Assembly (NCBI RefSeq): GCF_012927485.1
Contig: NZ_JABBPC010000035.1
Coordinates: forward strand, 124,001 to 188,000
Length of the DNA stretch: 64,000 bases
DNA from: Polaromonas sp.
GTDB lineage: Bacteria > Pseudomonadota > Gammaproteobacteria > Burkholderiales > Burkholderiaceae_C
Reading direction: 5' to 3'
A model generated the notes under the pieces. The model was not told where the DNA came from and made no database searches. It saw only the letters and a program-made list of their open reading frames with translations. The position numbers and the translations under genes are program-made. This document shows, one piece after another, positions 1-9,077 of the stretch (positions are counted from its first letter, which is position 1; each line of letters opens with the position of its first letter).

Positions 1-431
1 CTGCCGTTGGCGCGATGCTGGCAGAGGAAGCGCAGCGTGGCCTGCAAACGCTCGCCACGTACCAAAAGTTTCAGGCTAAGGCTAATCGAGTCAAGGACGA
101 TCTCCTGGCTTTCCTGATCGAACAAAAACGCGCGGGCAGACGAGTGGCCGCCTACGGTGCAGCGGCCAAGGGAAATACGCTGCTCAATTACGCAGGCGTC
201 AAGCCTGACCTGCTACCGTTCGTTTGCGACGCCGCCGTCGCCAAACAAGGCAAGTTCATGCCGGCCAGCCACATTCCCATCCTGGCGCCAACCGTGCTAC
301 TTGAACAACGCCCCGACTACCTGGTGATCTTGCCCTGGAACATAGCCGCCGAGGTCAAGCAGCAAAATGCTCGTTTGGCCGAGCTGGGTACGAAATTTGT
401 CACGGCTGTGCCAAAACTGGAGATCGCATGA
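1..431 (+). CDS. C-methyltransferase, C-terminal part (5' end outside window)
   Basis: The reading frame is open from the first bases, so this is the C-terminal ~140 residues of a longer protein. It carries the motif GAAAKGNTLLNYAG, typical of the C-terminal domain of NovU/TylCIII-like sugar C-methyltransferases (Methyltransf_14), followed by a Rossmann-like end (LVILPWNIAAEV). Such enzymes use SAM to methylate carbon atoms of nucleotide-activated deoxysugars. The stop codon overlaps the next start (ATGA), so it is translationally coupled to the aminotransferase. The SAM-binding domain is not visible here, so the substrate cannot be judged. An ATG at 15 is internal to the frame and probably not the real start. 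Confidence 0.75.
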   Translation, partial: AVGAMLAEEAQRGLQTLATYQKFQAKANRVKDDLLAFLIEQKRAGRRVAAYGAAAKGNTLLNYAGVKPDLLPFVCDAAVAKQGKFMPASHIPILAPTVLLEQRPDYLVILPWNIAAEVKQQNARLAELGTKFVTAVPKLEIA

Positions 432-1540
432 AACCTCGCATCTATTACACCAAGCCATCCATCACCGAACTAGAGGTTCGCTATGCCACTGATGCGGCTA
501 CTAATGGTTGGGGTGAGAAATGTTACGAGTACATCAATCGCTTTGAGGCAGCGTTCAAGGAGCATCTCGGGGTGGAATATGCGATAGCGACTTCGAGTTG
601 CACCGGCGCACTGCATATGGGCATGGCCGCCCTCGGCGTTGGCCCCGGCGACGAAGTCATCCTGGGCGATACCAACTGGATCGCTTCGGCGGCTCCCGTT
701 ACCTACCTCGGTGCCAAACCAGTTTTTGTCGACGTGTTGGAAGACAGCTGGTGCATCGATCCCGCGAGGATAGAGGCCGTGATCACACCCAAGACCAAAG
801 CCATACTCGCCGTTCACTTGTATGGCAACCTCTGCGACCTCGACGCGCTGCTGCTGATCGGTGAAAAGCACGGGATACCGGTGATCGAGGACGCTGCAGA
901 AGGCATTGGTTCTGTCTACCACGGCAATCGGGCTGGCTCCATCGGCAAGTTTGGTGCATTCTCCTTTCATGGCAGCAAGACCGTGACAACCGGCGAGGGC
1001 GGCATGTTCGTCACCAACGATGCCGAACTCTATGAGCATGTGCTGACGCTCAGCAACCATGGGCGAGCACGCGGTCAGACCAAGCAGTTTTGGCCGGATA
1101 TGGTGGGGTTCAAATACAAGATGTCGAACATCCAGGCGGCCTTGGGATGTGCACAGATTGAGCGCATTGAGGAGCTGACGCGTCGCAAGCGTGAAATCCT
1201 GTCCTACTACAAGAAGGGCCTGACGGGCATTCCCGGCCTGCAGATGAATCCGGAGCCGTCAGATACCGTAAACGGTGCGTGGATGCCCACAGTTGTCATG
1301 CCAAAGGATACGCACATCACTCGGGAGGCGTTGCAGCAGGCTTTTACGACCGAGAATATTGACGCACGCGTGTTCTTCTGGCCGCTGAGTTCGCTACCGT
1401 TCCTTGATAGCCATGCAGTGAACCCGGTGTCGGATGGGTTGCCGGGGCGCGCGATCAATCTGCCCTCCTATCACGACATAACCCGAGAAGATATGGATCG
1501 TGTGATAAGTGTGTTGTTGCGCTTGTGTCTGCAGCGATGA
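428..1540 (+). CDS. DegT/DnrJ/EryC1/StrS-family sugar aminotransferase
   Basis: A 370-residue PLP-dependent aminotransferase of the DegT/StrS class, which converts keto-sugar nucleotides to amino sugars in polysaccharide or antibiotic pathways. Visible landmarks are the cofactor region (TSSCTGALHMGM, near residue 58), IEDAAEGIG (~150) and the Schiff-base lysine in FHGSKTVTTGEGG (K184 by codon count). The C-terminal R-x-F-F-W-P-L segment is typical of the family. Length is normal. It overlaps the preceding methyltransferase by ATGA and is followed after 4 nt by the formyltransferase-like gene. That order suggests a route in which a keto-sugar is aminated and then N-acylated. The substrate is not determined by the sequence. 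Confidence 0.9.
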   Translation: MKPRIYYTKPSITELEVRYATDAATNGWGEKCYEYINRFEAAFKEHLGVEYAIATSSCTGALHMGMAALGVGPGDEVILGDTNWIASAAPVTYLGAKPVFVDVLEDSWCIDPARIEAVITPKTKAILAVHLYGNLCDLDALLLIGEKHGIPVIEDAAEGIGSVYHGNRAGSIGKFGAFSFHGSKTVTTGEGGMFVTNDAELYEHVLTLSNHGRARGQTKQFWPDMVGFKYKMSNIQAALGCAQIERIEELTRRKREILSYYKKGLTGIPGLQMNPEPSDTVNGAWMPTVVMPKDTHITREALQQAFTTENIDARVFFWPLSSLPFLDSHAVNPVSDGLPGRAINLPSYHDITREDMDRVISVLLRLCLQR

Positions 1541-1544
1541 TGCC

Positions 1545-2279
1545 ATGAAGCTCGCACTTTTCGCAGATGGACAGGTGGGCTTGCGCATCACACAGTTTCT
1601 GGTGGACTCCTACCTCGGGGATTTGGCTTTGATCGTCACCACGCAGAAAAATGAAATACATGCGTTGGCTGAAAGTCGGGGCCTCGCTGTCGATCTTTAT
1701 GACGCCAGCCATGCGGTTCCTGCCGCCCTTGCCGACGGTGTAGATCTTGGTGTTCTGGCCTGGTGGCCGAAGATCATTCGCAATCCACTTCTGGCCTTCC
1801 CGAAGCATGGGTTCGTCAACACTCACCCGAGCCTGCTTCCTCATAATCGCGGCAAGCACTACAACTTCTGGACGCTCGTCGAACAGACTCCGTTTGGCGT
1901 GACATTGCATCGCGTGGATGAAGGCGTCGATACTGGTGAAATCGTGGCACAGCGCGAAATAGCGTACGGCTGGAGCGACAACGGCGGCAGTCTATATGCG
2001 AAAGCGCAGGAGGCCATGGTCGAGCTTTTCTGCAGTACGTATCCGGGATTGCGGGCAGGGGATTTCGAGTCAACCGCCCAAAATAGCGAGCTTGCGTCGT
2101 TCCATCACTCGTCCGAAATCGAGTCCGCCAGCCGAATCGACCTTGATCGACTTTATAGCGCAAGGGATATCCTCAATTTGTTGAGGGCGAGAACATTTGC
2201 GGGGCATCCCGGTTGCCAGTTTGAAGATATAGGAGATCATTTTGAAGTATCAATTGAAATCAAGAAAGTCCAATCATGA
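1545..2279 (+). CDS. Formyltransferase-like protein (possible sugar N-formyltransferase)
   Basis: A 244-residue protein with the formyltransferase N-terminal fold, as in methionyl-tRNA and sugar N-formyltransferases that use N10-formyl-tetrahydrofolate. The motif HPSLLPHNRG supplies the catalytic histidine. The loop VDEGVDTGEIVAQ includes the expected aspartate. I chose ATG 1545 over the upstream in-frame codon at 1509, because the extra N-terminus is a cysteine-rich run overlapping the aminotransferase end, while MKLALFADGQVG begins the fold. The stop overlaps the next ATG (ATGA at 2276). Placement after a DegT aminotransferase supports N-formylation of an amino sugar, but this is inference. 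The protein lacks the long C-terminal domain of Fmt. Confidence 0.8.
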   Translation: MKLALFADGQVGLRITQFLVDSYLGDLALIVTTQKNEIHALAESRGLAVDLYDASHAVPAALADGVDLGVLAWWPKIIRNPLLAFPKHGFVNTHPSLLPHNRGKHYNFWTLVEQTPFGVTLHRVDEGVDTGEIVAQREIAYGWSDNGGSLYAKAQEAMVELFCSTYPGLRAGDFESTAQNSELASFHHSSEIESASRIDLDRLYSARDILNLLRARTFAGHPGCQFEDIGDHFEVSIEIKKVQS

Positions 2280-3055
2280 ATGAACACGAAAAATTCAAAG
2301 CCGAGTGCAAAGTTGAAGTTGCCGCTTTGGGCGAAAATCAACCGGTTAAAAAGCTAACCAACGACTGGATGACTGCGGTCAACCTGCTGAAGTACTCCTA
2401 TCACTTCGAGTGGCAAAGCCGGCCGGTCATCCAGTACCCGCAAGACATCGTTGCGCTGCAGGAGCTGATCTGGTCGATCAAACCCGACCTGATCATCGAA
2501 ACCGGCATCGCGCACGGCGGTTCGCTGATCTTCAGCGCTTCGATGCTTGCCTTGCTGGATATGTGCGAAGCCATCGAGGCAAATAAGTCGATAGACCCCA
2601 AATCATCCAGGCGAAAAGTCCTGGGCATCGATATCGATATCCGCTCGCACAATCGCGCAGCGATCGAGGCCCATCCTATGGCCTCCAGGATCCATATGAT
2701 CCAAGGATCGAGCATAGCGCCGGACGTTGTCCAGCAAGTCAAGGATTTCGCAGCGGGGTATTCGCGCGTGTTCGTGATTCTCGACAGCAACCACACCCAC
2801 GACCATGTTCTGGCAGAACTGCAAGCCTATGCACCACTGACCAGCAAGGGTAGCTATTGCGTGGTCTTCGATACCGTGGTCGAAGACATGCCGAAGGAGA
2901 TGTTCCCAGACCGCCCTTGGGGGCCTGGTGATAATCCGAAAACGGCAGTATGGGAATACCTTAAGACGCACCCTGAATTTGAGATCGATAAGAGCATTCA
3001 GCATAAGCTCCTGATTACCGTAGCGCCGGATGGCTATTTGAAGCGCATCACCTGA
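2276..3055 (+). CDS. Cephalosporin hydroxylase family (CmcI-like) protein
   Basis: A 259-residue protein resembling the CmcI/cephalosporin hydroxylase family (PF04989), which has a SAM-methyltransferase-like Rossmann fold. IIETGIAHGGSL (about residues 72-83) is the glycine-rich nucleotide-binding loop. The segment RPVIQYPQDIVALQELIW is characteristic of family members found in polysaccharide and rhamnosyl-methyl clusters. FVILDSNHTHDHV (around residue 165) supplies likely metal or catalytic residues. In surface polysaccharide loci such proteins are thought to be O-methyltransferases or hydroxylases acting on sugars, and the exact reaction is not established. The start overlaps the previous stop, so it is co-translated with the formyltransferase-like gene. 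Confidence 0.8.
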   Translation: MNEHEKFKAECKVEVAALGENQPVKKLTNDWMTAVNLLKYSYHFEWQSRPVIQYPQDIVALQELIWSIKPDLIIETGIAHGGSLIFSASMLALLDMCEAIEANKSIDPKSSRRKVLGIDIDIRSHNRAAIEAHPMASRIHMIQGSSIAPDVVQQVKDFAAGYSRVFVILDSNHTHDHVLAELQAYAPLTSKGSYCVVFDTVVEDMPKEMFPDRPWGPGDNPKTAVWEYLKTHPEFEIDKSIQHKLLITVAPDGYLKRIT

Positions 3056-3067
3056 ACACAAACGCGC

Positions 3068-4603
3068 ATGCTTAAACGCAACCTCATCGCCAACTACCTA
3101 GGCCAAGGCTGGACCACCCTCATGGGTTTGGCCTTCATCCCCCTATACATCAAGTATCTGGGGATTGAAGCCTATGGTTTGATCGGCTTGTTTGGGGTGT
3201 TGCAAGCCTGGCTCAGCCTGCTTGACATGGGCATGACCCCCACGCTCAATCGCGAGATGGCGCGCTTTACCGGCGGCACCCATAGCGCCACATCCATCCG
3301 TGATTTGCTGCGCAGTATTGAGGTCATCGCGCTGGGCATTGCAGCGCTAGTAGGACTGGGTATTTGGGCCGCCTCGGGTTGGCTGGCAAGTGACTGGCTG
3401 CGTGCTGAAAACCTGCCCATCGACACTGTCGCCCAAGCTTTTACCATCATGGGTGCGGTCACCGCCCTCCGTTTTGTTGAGGGCATTTACCGCAGCGCCA
3501 TCGTCGGCCTGCAACGCCAGGTGCTGTACAACGCAGTCAACAGCGCACTGGCCACCCTGCGCGGGCTGGGTGCGGTGGGTATTTTGATGTGGGTATCACC
3601 CACGATTGAAGCCTTTTTTATTTGGCAAGGTGTTATTTCACTGCTCACCTTGGGTGTGCTGGCCAGCGTGACCTATCGCGCCCTGCCCAAAGCCGAACGC
3701 GATGGTCAGTTTTCGATGCCCGCTCTGCGGGGCATTGGCAGTTTTGCCGGCGGAATGATGGGCATCACTTTTTTAACACTGCTGCTGACGCAGGTGGACA
3801 AAATCATGCTCTCCAAACTGCTCACCCTCAGCGACTATGGCTACTACTCCCTGGCGACAGTAGTGGCTGCTGCGCTGTACATGCTCACTGGCCCCATCAC
3901 CCAAGCTTGGTTTCCACGCCTCAGTGAATTGCACGCCAATAATCAGCAGGCCGAGTTAATCACAAAATACCACCAAGGTGCGCAACTGGTGTCTGTGTTT
4001 ATGGGAAGTGCCGCCGTAGTAATGATTGTATTTGCCGAGCCCATTTTGCAGCTCTGGACGCGCGATGCCGAACTGGCCCACCGCAGCGCCACCTTGCTCA
4101 GCCTGCTGGCGCTGGGCAACTTGCTCAATGGTTTGATGTGGATACCCTACCAAACCCAGCTTGCCCATGGTTGGACGGGTTTGACCACCCGCATCAATAT
4201 CGTCTCGGTGGCCATCATCGTGCCCGCCATTTTGTGGGCAACACCCCGCTACGGCGCAGAAGGTGCTGCTTGGGTTTGGGCGGGTCTGAATGCCGGTTAT
4301 GTGCTGATTGGCATTCACTTTATGTATCGTAAAATCTTGATTTACGAAAAATGGCGTTGGTATGGTCAAGATGTCTTTCTACCCCTTCTCACATCAATCG
4401 TGGCAGCGTTGCTGGTGCGCCGGCTGGTACCTTCGATGGTGCATCCGATCGGCCAGCTGACAGTTCTGGCTGTGGCTTCCAGCCTTACCCTAGCCTCAGC
4501 GACGGTTGCTGCACCGCTGTTACGGCAACAAGTGTTCTCGAGGATGATTATTCTGCTCATGCATGTGAGTCGAAGGCTAAAGAACTCTATACAAACTGAC
4601 TAG
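3068..4603 (+). CDS. Wzx-type polysaccharide flippase
   Basis: A 511-residue, strongly hydrophobic protein with about 12-14 membrane segments and the MATE/MVF-like start of polysaccharide flippases (LIANYLGQGWTTLMGL). It would move the lipid-linked repeat unit across the inner membrane for polymerisation on the periplasmic side. Length and hydropathy fit Wzx/RfbX proteins (Polysacc_synt family). It follows the CmcI-like gene after 12 nt. It is the last GC-rich gene before the AT-rich glycosyltransferase block. Flippase sequences diverge quickly, so the exact repeat unit cannot be inferred. Confidence 0.85.
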   Translation: MLKRNLIANYLGQGWTTLMGLAFIPLYIKYLGIEAYGLIGLFGVLQAWLSLLDMGMTPTLNREMARFTGGTHSATSIRDLLRSIEVIALGIAALVGLGIWAASGWLASDWLRAENLPIDTVAQAFTIMGAVTALRFVEGIYRSAIVGLQRQVLYNAVNSALATLRGLGAVGILMWVSPTIEAFFIWQGVISLLTLGVLASVTYRALPKAERDGQFSMPALRGIGSFAGGMMGITFLTLLLTQVDKIMLSKLLTLSDYGYYSLATVVAAALYMLTGPITQAWFPRLSELHANNQQAELITKYHQGAQLVSVFMGSAAVVMIVFAEPILQLWTRDAELAHRSATLLSLLALGNLLNGLMWIPYQTQLAHGWTGLTTRINIVSVAIIVPAILWATPRYGAEGAAWVWAGLNAGYVLIGIHFMYRKILIYEKWRWYGQDVFLPLLTSIVAALLVRRLVPSMVHPIGQLTVLAVASSLTLASATVAAPLLRQQVFSRMIILLMHVSRRLKNSIQTD

Positions 4604-4614
4604 GGAATTAGAAA

Positions 4615-5793
4615 GTGTGTGAAAGTTTAAAATATCCTTTTTTTTCAATTGTAATTCCCACAAAAGGTCGACCAGATCTACTCCAGGATGCAATAAGTAG
4701 TGTACTTCGTCAGGATTTTTCTGATTATGAATTAATCGTTTCCGATAACTTCAACGACAATCGAACGCGAAAAGTAGTTGAATTATTCAAAGGAAATTCG
4801 TCGATTCGCTATTTTCGCACGGAGTGTGAACTCAATATGCCATTGCATTGGGAATTTGCGACAAAAAAGACGCTTGGTAAGTATGTGTTGATATTGACAG
4901 ATCGTTCTGTTCTTAAACAACATGCCTTAACTACAATACATAAAGAGCTCGTTGATCACCCGGAGGTCGCAATTTGCTCATGGAGATGGTCTCTTTATGA
5001 TGCGAAAAATGGCATTGAGTTTTACAAAACTATCGATCAACGACTCCAGGAGGTAGAAATACTACCGACAAGCTTTGTAGCTCGAGATTTTGTACGTAAA
5101 TCGACGAATTACCCCTATTCTCTGCCTAGAGGGTTAAACAGTTGCTACAGAGCAGACCTGGCAGAGCATGTCAGAGAAAAACACGGTGCTCTTTTCTTGC
5201 CAATTAGTCCAGATTATAGTTCGGCGTTTTTACTGTTGGCTTACGCACCAAGTATTATTCATATCAATAAATCATTATTTATTTCGCAAGGTCTAGCCGT
5301 TAGCAACGGAGGAAATGCTATGGCTTCCAACGGGGATAGTTACTTAAATACATTAAATTTGCCTGATCCCTACAAGTACGTACCAATAAAACGTTTTATT
5401 GTGGAAAGTGGGATTTTTAGCGATTTTTTAATGGTTAAAGAAATCACTAACGGAAATCTGGCAAATGTTGAAATGGATTGGGAAGAATATTTTGTTGCAT
5501 GTTACCGCGAGATTTATGAAAAAATCAGTAGAAATGTGCTTAACAAAACTGCCATCGCTAAAATAGTTTTATCATGGGATCTTGCTTTAAAAAACTCTAA
5601 TACAAACATTCAAATTAATGTTAAAAGAAGGTTAAGGCGATTTAAGCTTCTTGTAGTATTGAAAAGAAGTATGTTTGGGCCACCATTGCTATATATCAAA
5701 CATAGCGTTAAAGCATTAAGATCGGTGGGGCGTCAACCCGATCATAAGACGGTTATTGAAGCAGCGGGGTTTCGTATTGAAATCAAAAAATAA
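4615..5793 (+). CDS. Glycosyltransferase family 2 protein
   Basis: A 392-residue protein starting with a GTG codon 11 nt after the flippase stop. The N-terminus FFSIVIPTKGRPDLLQDAI and the following VLRQDFSDYELIVSDN are the nucleotide-sugar-binding start of a GT-A (GT2) fold. The expected DXD is not obvious; a divergent acidic region occurs near LILTDRSVL (~residue 100), so the metal site may be atypical. It would add one sugar to the lipid-linked intermediate in the cytoplasm. Base composition changes abruptly to AT-rich here, and this continues to about 11,450. That suggests this block was acquired separately from its flanks. Confidence 0.8.
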   Translation: MCESLKYPFFSIVIPTKGRPDLLQDAISSVLRQDFSDYELIVSDNFNDNRTRKVVELFKGNSSIRYFRTECELNMPLHWEFATKKTLGKYVLILTDRSVLKQHALTTIHKELVDHPEVAICSWRWSLYDAKNGIEFYKTIDQRLQEVEILPTSFVARDFVRKSTNYPYSLPRGLNSCYRADLAEHVREKHGALFLPISPDYSSAFLLLAYAPSIIHINKSLFISQGLAVSNGGNAMASNGDSYLNTLNLPDPYKYVPIKRFIVESGIFSDFLMVKEITNGNLANVEMDWEEYFVACYREIYEKISRNVLNKTAIAKIVLSWDLALKNSNTNIQINVKRRLRRFKLLVVLKRSMFGPPLLYIKHSVKALRSVGRQPDHKTVIEAAGFRIEIKK

Positions 5794-6052
5794 AATAGTT
5801 TTATATTTTATCAATATTTTGAATCCGTGGCCTCAAAATCCGACCATAAATTTCCAGTCTGAATAACGCTCAAACTTTCCCTACTTTTTGTGAAAACACT
5901 CGTCCACGCCAACCGCAATGCTTCGAAAGTTCACCCGCGTGAATTCTTGACTAGCATGTGGCTGCGTCCTCCAAATTCTGGACGCTACCAACCACGTCCA
6001 GTCAATACAAAAAACAAATTTCAGATCGTGGAATTATTTTGATTCGACTGAT

Positions 6053-6565
6053 TTGCTAATCAGTATTGGGCTGCCCGTAATAATGCTCAAACACTGCAAT
6101 GCCGCTATTACTCTCGCTCAGGCCAAATATCCAGCGCCTGGTGTGCTTGGTTATGCGCGCCGCCATAAACATCATCTCCTGCATCCTTGCCTTAATGCAC
6201 CTGCGCTTAGCGGTATGGCGCATGGTGCTCTTGGGATATTTGGCAACGAATTCAAATTCGACGTCAGAGCTGAGTTGCTAGGGCAGTCGTTTGATAATGA
6301 AGTCGATCATATTGGGCCTGACATGCAGAGTGAGTTGCACATGAAAGCTAATGCGCTTATTTCAAAAGAGAAATCGACAAAATTCACACTAAAGCCACCG
6401 ATTCGAGGCATATCTTTTGCTGTAACCACGGCCAAGTTGAGTATGATTATTCTTCACCGCGTACTTGGCAAAAAGTTATTAAAGAACCCCCACGAAGATT
6501 ATTTTGGGGTGCACGTTTCCCTACCGCCATTACTTCAACGCTGGGTAGGTCTACATGGTGGATAG
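6053..6565 (+). CDS. Unrecognised ORF, doubtful
   Basis: A + strand frame is open from about 5951 to 6565, with only a TTG (6053) or later ATGs as possible starts. The 170-residue translation matches no family I know, has no clear membrane or signal segment and overlaps the next gene by up to 11 nt. Its first 75 codons lie in the same codon register as the possible minus-strand transposase remnant, so at least that half may be a shadow. The second half (about 6300-6565, ending DYFGVHVSLPPLLQRW) is free of stops in this frame only and could be a genuine fragment of a lost gene. No convincing ribosome binding site was seen. Confidence 0.2.
   Translation: MLISIGLPVIMLKHCNAAITLAQAKYPAPGVLGYARRHKHHLLHPCLNAPALSGMAHGALGIFGNEFKFDVRAELLGQSFDNEVDHIGPDMQSELHMKANALISKEKSTKFTLKPPIRGISFAVTTAKLSMIILHRVLGKKLLKNPHEDYFGVHVSLPPLLQRWVGLHGG
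6056..6274 (-). pseudogene. Possible transposase C-terminal remnant (IS4/IS1380-like)
   Basis: Read on the minus strand, about 72 codons are open and end in a stop at 6056-6058. The reading includes AKRRCIKARMQEMMF, AARITKHTRRWIFGL and FEHYYGQ. That pattern (basic run, then AAR-x3-H-x-RR-x4-L) resembles the C-termini of IS4/IS1380-type transposases. Further upstream on this strand the frames are broken by several stops. The adjacent 5794-6052 stretch is non-coding and more GC-rich than its surroundings, consistent with the end of an old insertion between two AT-rich glycosyltransferase genes. The assignment is from pattern memory only. The + strand frame over the same bases may be the real one. 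Confidence 0.3.
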
Positions 6566-6569
6566 ACAT

Positions 6570-7751
6570 ATGAAATCCATTCTCGTCATTCATCATGGCC
6601 AGGGAGTAGGCGGTGGATTAATTGCATTGTTGGGATTGATTGCGGAACTTAAGGAAAACAATAGGGTACATGTTTTATCTATTTTTGACGGAATTGCAGT
6701 AGATTATATACGCCAGACTGGCGCGACGGTCACGGTGGCGAAATCACGATTTTATGCAAAATTTTATCAACTCTTTATTCATAGCGATGCCGCGTATTTT
6801 AATATTATTGATTCAATTAGAAATAATAAATCTGTAATTTTGTATTATCTTAGCAAATATTATTTTGCTGGTAAAGAGTTGAAAAATATTGTTTTCGATT
6901 ACGAGATTGTTTATTTGAATTCAATTTTCATTTCAGACTGGGCGAGGGCGTCGAAACTCGCGAAAAAGAAAGTGGTAATTCATGTTCGAGAACCGCTATC
7001 CAGGGGATTGTTCAAATTTAAATACGAAATTATACGCCAAACTATTAATAAATACTGCGACCAAGTTATTGCAATATCGCATGATAATGCCAGTCGATTG
7101 GACTTGCAGCACAAGACAACAGTTGTTTATGATCCAGTGGTGACTAAAAATCGGAGCCAATCAGAGTATAAACTAATAAATCGAAAATTTAAGTATTTTG
7201 TATATTTGGGAGGTATGGCGCGTATTAAAGGATTTGAGCAGTTGGTTGAGTCGCTGGAGTATTTGGATGAAAATATAAGAATATTTTTTCTTGGTGGAGA
7301 ATCCGAATACGCGAGTCATGGATTAAAGCGCCTAGTTCGGCAAAATTTGGATCCGTTCTTTCTTAAAAATAAACGTCTGATTGATAAGCTTAAGAAATCA
7401 GGAAAAATTATCCATGTCGGATTAGTTGATGACGTGTTTTATTACTACGAGAACAGCATCGCGGCAATATGTCCATTTTCAAAACCACATGCGTCATTGC
7501 CGATTCTCGAGGCCTTTTCGGTCGGTAAGCCAGTTATAGTATCGGACGTGAAGGGCATGGAAGAGTTAGTTGATAGTACCAATGGCGTATTTTTCATAAA
7601 TTCCGACCCCGAGTCGCTAGCGCATAAAATAAACGAAATGTCGCAGGTTACGGAACAAGATTATGAGGCCATGCGGACCGCATGCATGACTAAATACAAA
7701 CAGATTCGCGAGCGAAGCGATTCGGTGACATCTGTTTTGAATCGAACATAA
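6570..7751 (+). CDS. Glycosyltransferase family 4 protein
   Basis: A GT-B glycosyltransferase of 393 residues from ATG 6570; an ATG at 6555 is also in frame. The shorter start is preferred because MKSILVIHHGQGVGGG begins the Rossmann fold and GGTGG lies a few bases upstream. The C-terminal half has the GT4 signature: FVYLGGMARIKGFEQLV, a donor-binding loop, then the E-x7-E element (ILEAFSVGKPVIVSDVKG). It acts in the cytoplasm on undecaprenyl-linked sugar. Codon use is AT-rich like the next two genes. The sugar donor and linkage cannot be assigned. Confidence 0.85.
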   Translation: MKSILVIHHGQGVGGGLIALLGLIAELKENNRVHVLSIFDGIAVDYIRQTGATVTVAKSRFYAKFYQLFIHSDAAYFNIIDSIRNNKSVILYYLSKYYFAGKELKNIVFDYEIVYLNSIFISDWARASKLAKKKVVIHVREPLSRGLFKFKYEIIRQTINKYCDQVIAISHDNASRLDLQHKTTVVYDPVVTKNRSQSEYKLINRKFKYFVYLGGMARIKGFEQLVESLEYLDENIRIFFLGGESEYASHGLKRLVRQNLDPFFLKNKRLIDKLKKSGKIIHVGLVDDVFYYYENSIAAICPFSKPHASLPILEAFSVGKPVIVSDVKGMEELVDSTNGVFFINSDPESLAHKINEMSQVTEQDYEAMRTACMTKYKQIRERSDSVTSVLNRT

Positions 7752-7782
7752 AATTTTATCGGAAATAGGGATTGGCCCATAA

Positions 7783-9069
7783 ATGAGTTTATTAGGTAAG
7801 CTTTATACGACGCCTAAAATTTTGGAATCTGGCGAAAAAAAGGTCAGTTACTCGTTGGTGTTTTTGCTAGGAATGGTAATTTTTCTTTCAGATGATACTA
7901 TTCTGTTCGGGACCAATGCAAGTAAGAGTTACCTGATATTCAAGAATTTAGTTTATCTGATTGTTACGTTAGGGCTATTAACCAATTTAAACCTTAAAGT
8001 ATTTCGATCACGTGGAATTTATTTTATCTCTGCCATAGTTGCCTCGATTCTTTTAACCTTGTTGTCCAATCTTGATTTTACTGGTGGCTATGTTTATCAG
8101 ATTTGGATAGTGTTTCTGGCTTTCCTCATTACCCAGTCTTTGGACTTTGAGGTGTTTGCAAGTCTTTTTAAGAAGTATATTTTCATCCTGTGTTTGTTTT
8201 CAATCCTTATATTTATAATTGCAAATTACTATGAGTGGATACTTGATTATTTTCCGACGGGAGAAAATACTGCGGGAGTGGAGTTTGTTAATTTATATGT
8301 AGGCTCTGTATATAAGGGGGTTGGTGAAGTAAGAAATTCAAGCATTTTTCGTGAGCCTGGTGTATTTGCAATATATATCCTGCTTGCCATAATGTTTGAA
8401 TTATTTCTTTCAATAAAAATGAAGGTAAATATAAAATTTATTGCTTGCTTCTTAATAGCATTGTTTGCCACATTTTCTACTACTGCTTTTGCGGTAATGG
8501 CTCTGATGACAATTGGATATATGTTTAAAGACGGGGCGGCCCATTTTCAATCGAAGATTGTTTTGGTCGCTTTGTTTTTCATGATCGTTACTTTTGTTTT
8601 TGGTTTTCAGGAAGATCTGTACTTTAAAGTTTTTTCTAAACTGGACACCGATTCGATATCGTTTGAAAGTTCAATTGCAAGGGTTGCATCCATTGTTGTG
8701 AATTTTGAGATATTCATAAATCATCCATTATTCGGCTCTGGGTTGGGAAATTACGGGAATTTGTTTCAAACGTATTCAAATCTGCATTTTGGTGTGCCTC
8801 TTGAAGCCTCTGGTCTATCCACCAACTCCTTTATGTCTGTATTGGCAACCTACGGTTTGTTATATGGATTAATTATCATGTTGGCCCTAATGCGCCTGCC
8901 AGCAAAGTTATCCGATAGATTTGTCGTGAAAACTGTTTTATTCATTTCGTTTGTACTTATGTTTAGTAGTCAGGATATGCGCTATTCCTTGCTATTTAAT
9001 ATTCTAGTTTTTTATGGATTAAAGCTTTCTGGAAGTGTTTTTTATCGCCCTAATTTAGATCAAAATTAG
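7783..9069 (+). CDS. Wzy-like O-antigen polymerase / EpsG-O-antigen ligase type membrane protein
   Basis: A 428-residue polytopic membrane protein with about 10-12 hydrophobic segments and one large loop. The loop contains SSIFREPGVFAIYILL (near residue 187), then FINHPLFGSGLGNYGNLF (near 311). The sequence HPLFGSGLGNYG is typical of the O-antigen polymerase/ligase (Wzy_C) superfamily. In this locus, which also has a Wzx-type flippase, polymerisation of the repeat unit is the likely role; a ligase cannot be excluded. It is strongly AT-rich and sits 31 nt after the GT4 gene and 8 nt before the next glycosyltransferase. Confidence 0.8.
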   Translation: MSLLGKLYTTPKILESGEKKVSYSLVFLLGMVIFLSDDTILFGTNASKSYLIFKNLVYLIVTLGLLTNLNLKVFRSRGIYFISAIVASILLTLLSNLDFTGGYVYQIWIVFLAFLITQSLDFEVFASLFKKYIFILCLFSILIFIIANYYEWILDYFPTGENTAGVEFVNLYVGSVYKGVGEVRNSSIFREPGVFAIYILLAIMFELFLSIKMKVNIKFIACFLIALFATFSTTAFAVMALMTIGYMFKDGAAHFQSKIVLVALFFMIVTFVFGFQEDLYFKVFSKLDTDSISFESSIARVASIVVNFEIFINHPLFGSGLGNYGNLFQTYSNLHFGVPLEASGLSTNSFMSVLATYGLLYGLIIMLALMRLPAKLSDRFVVKTVLFISFVLMFSSQDMRYSLLFNILVFYGLKLSGSVFYRPNLDQN

Positions 9070-9077
9070 GACTTACG

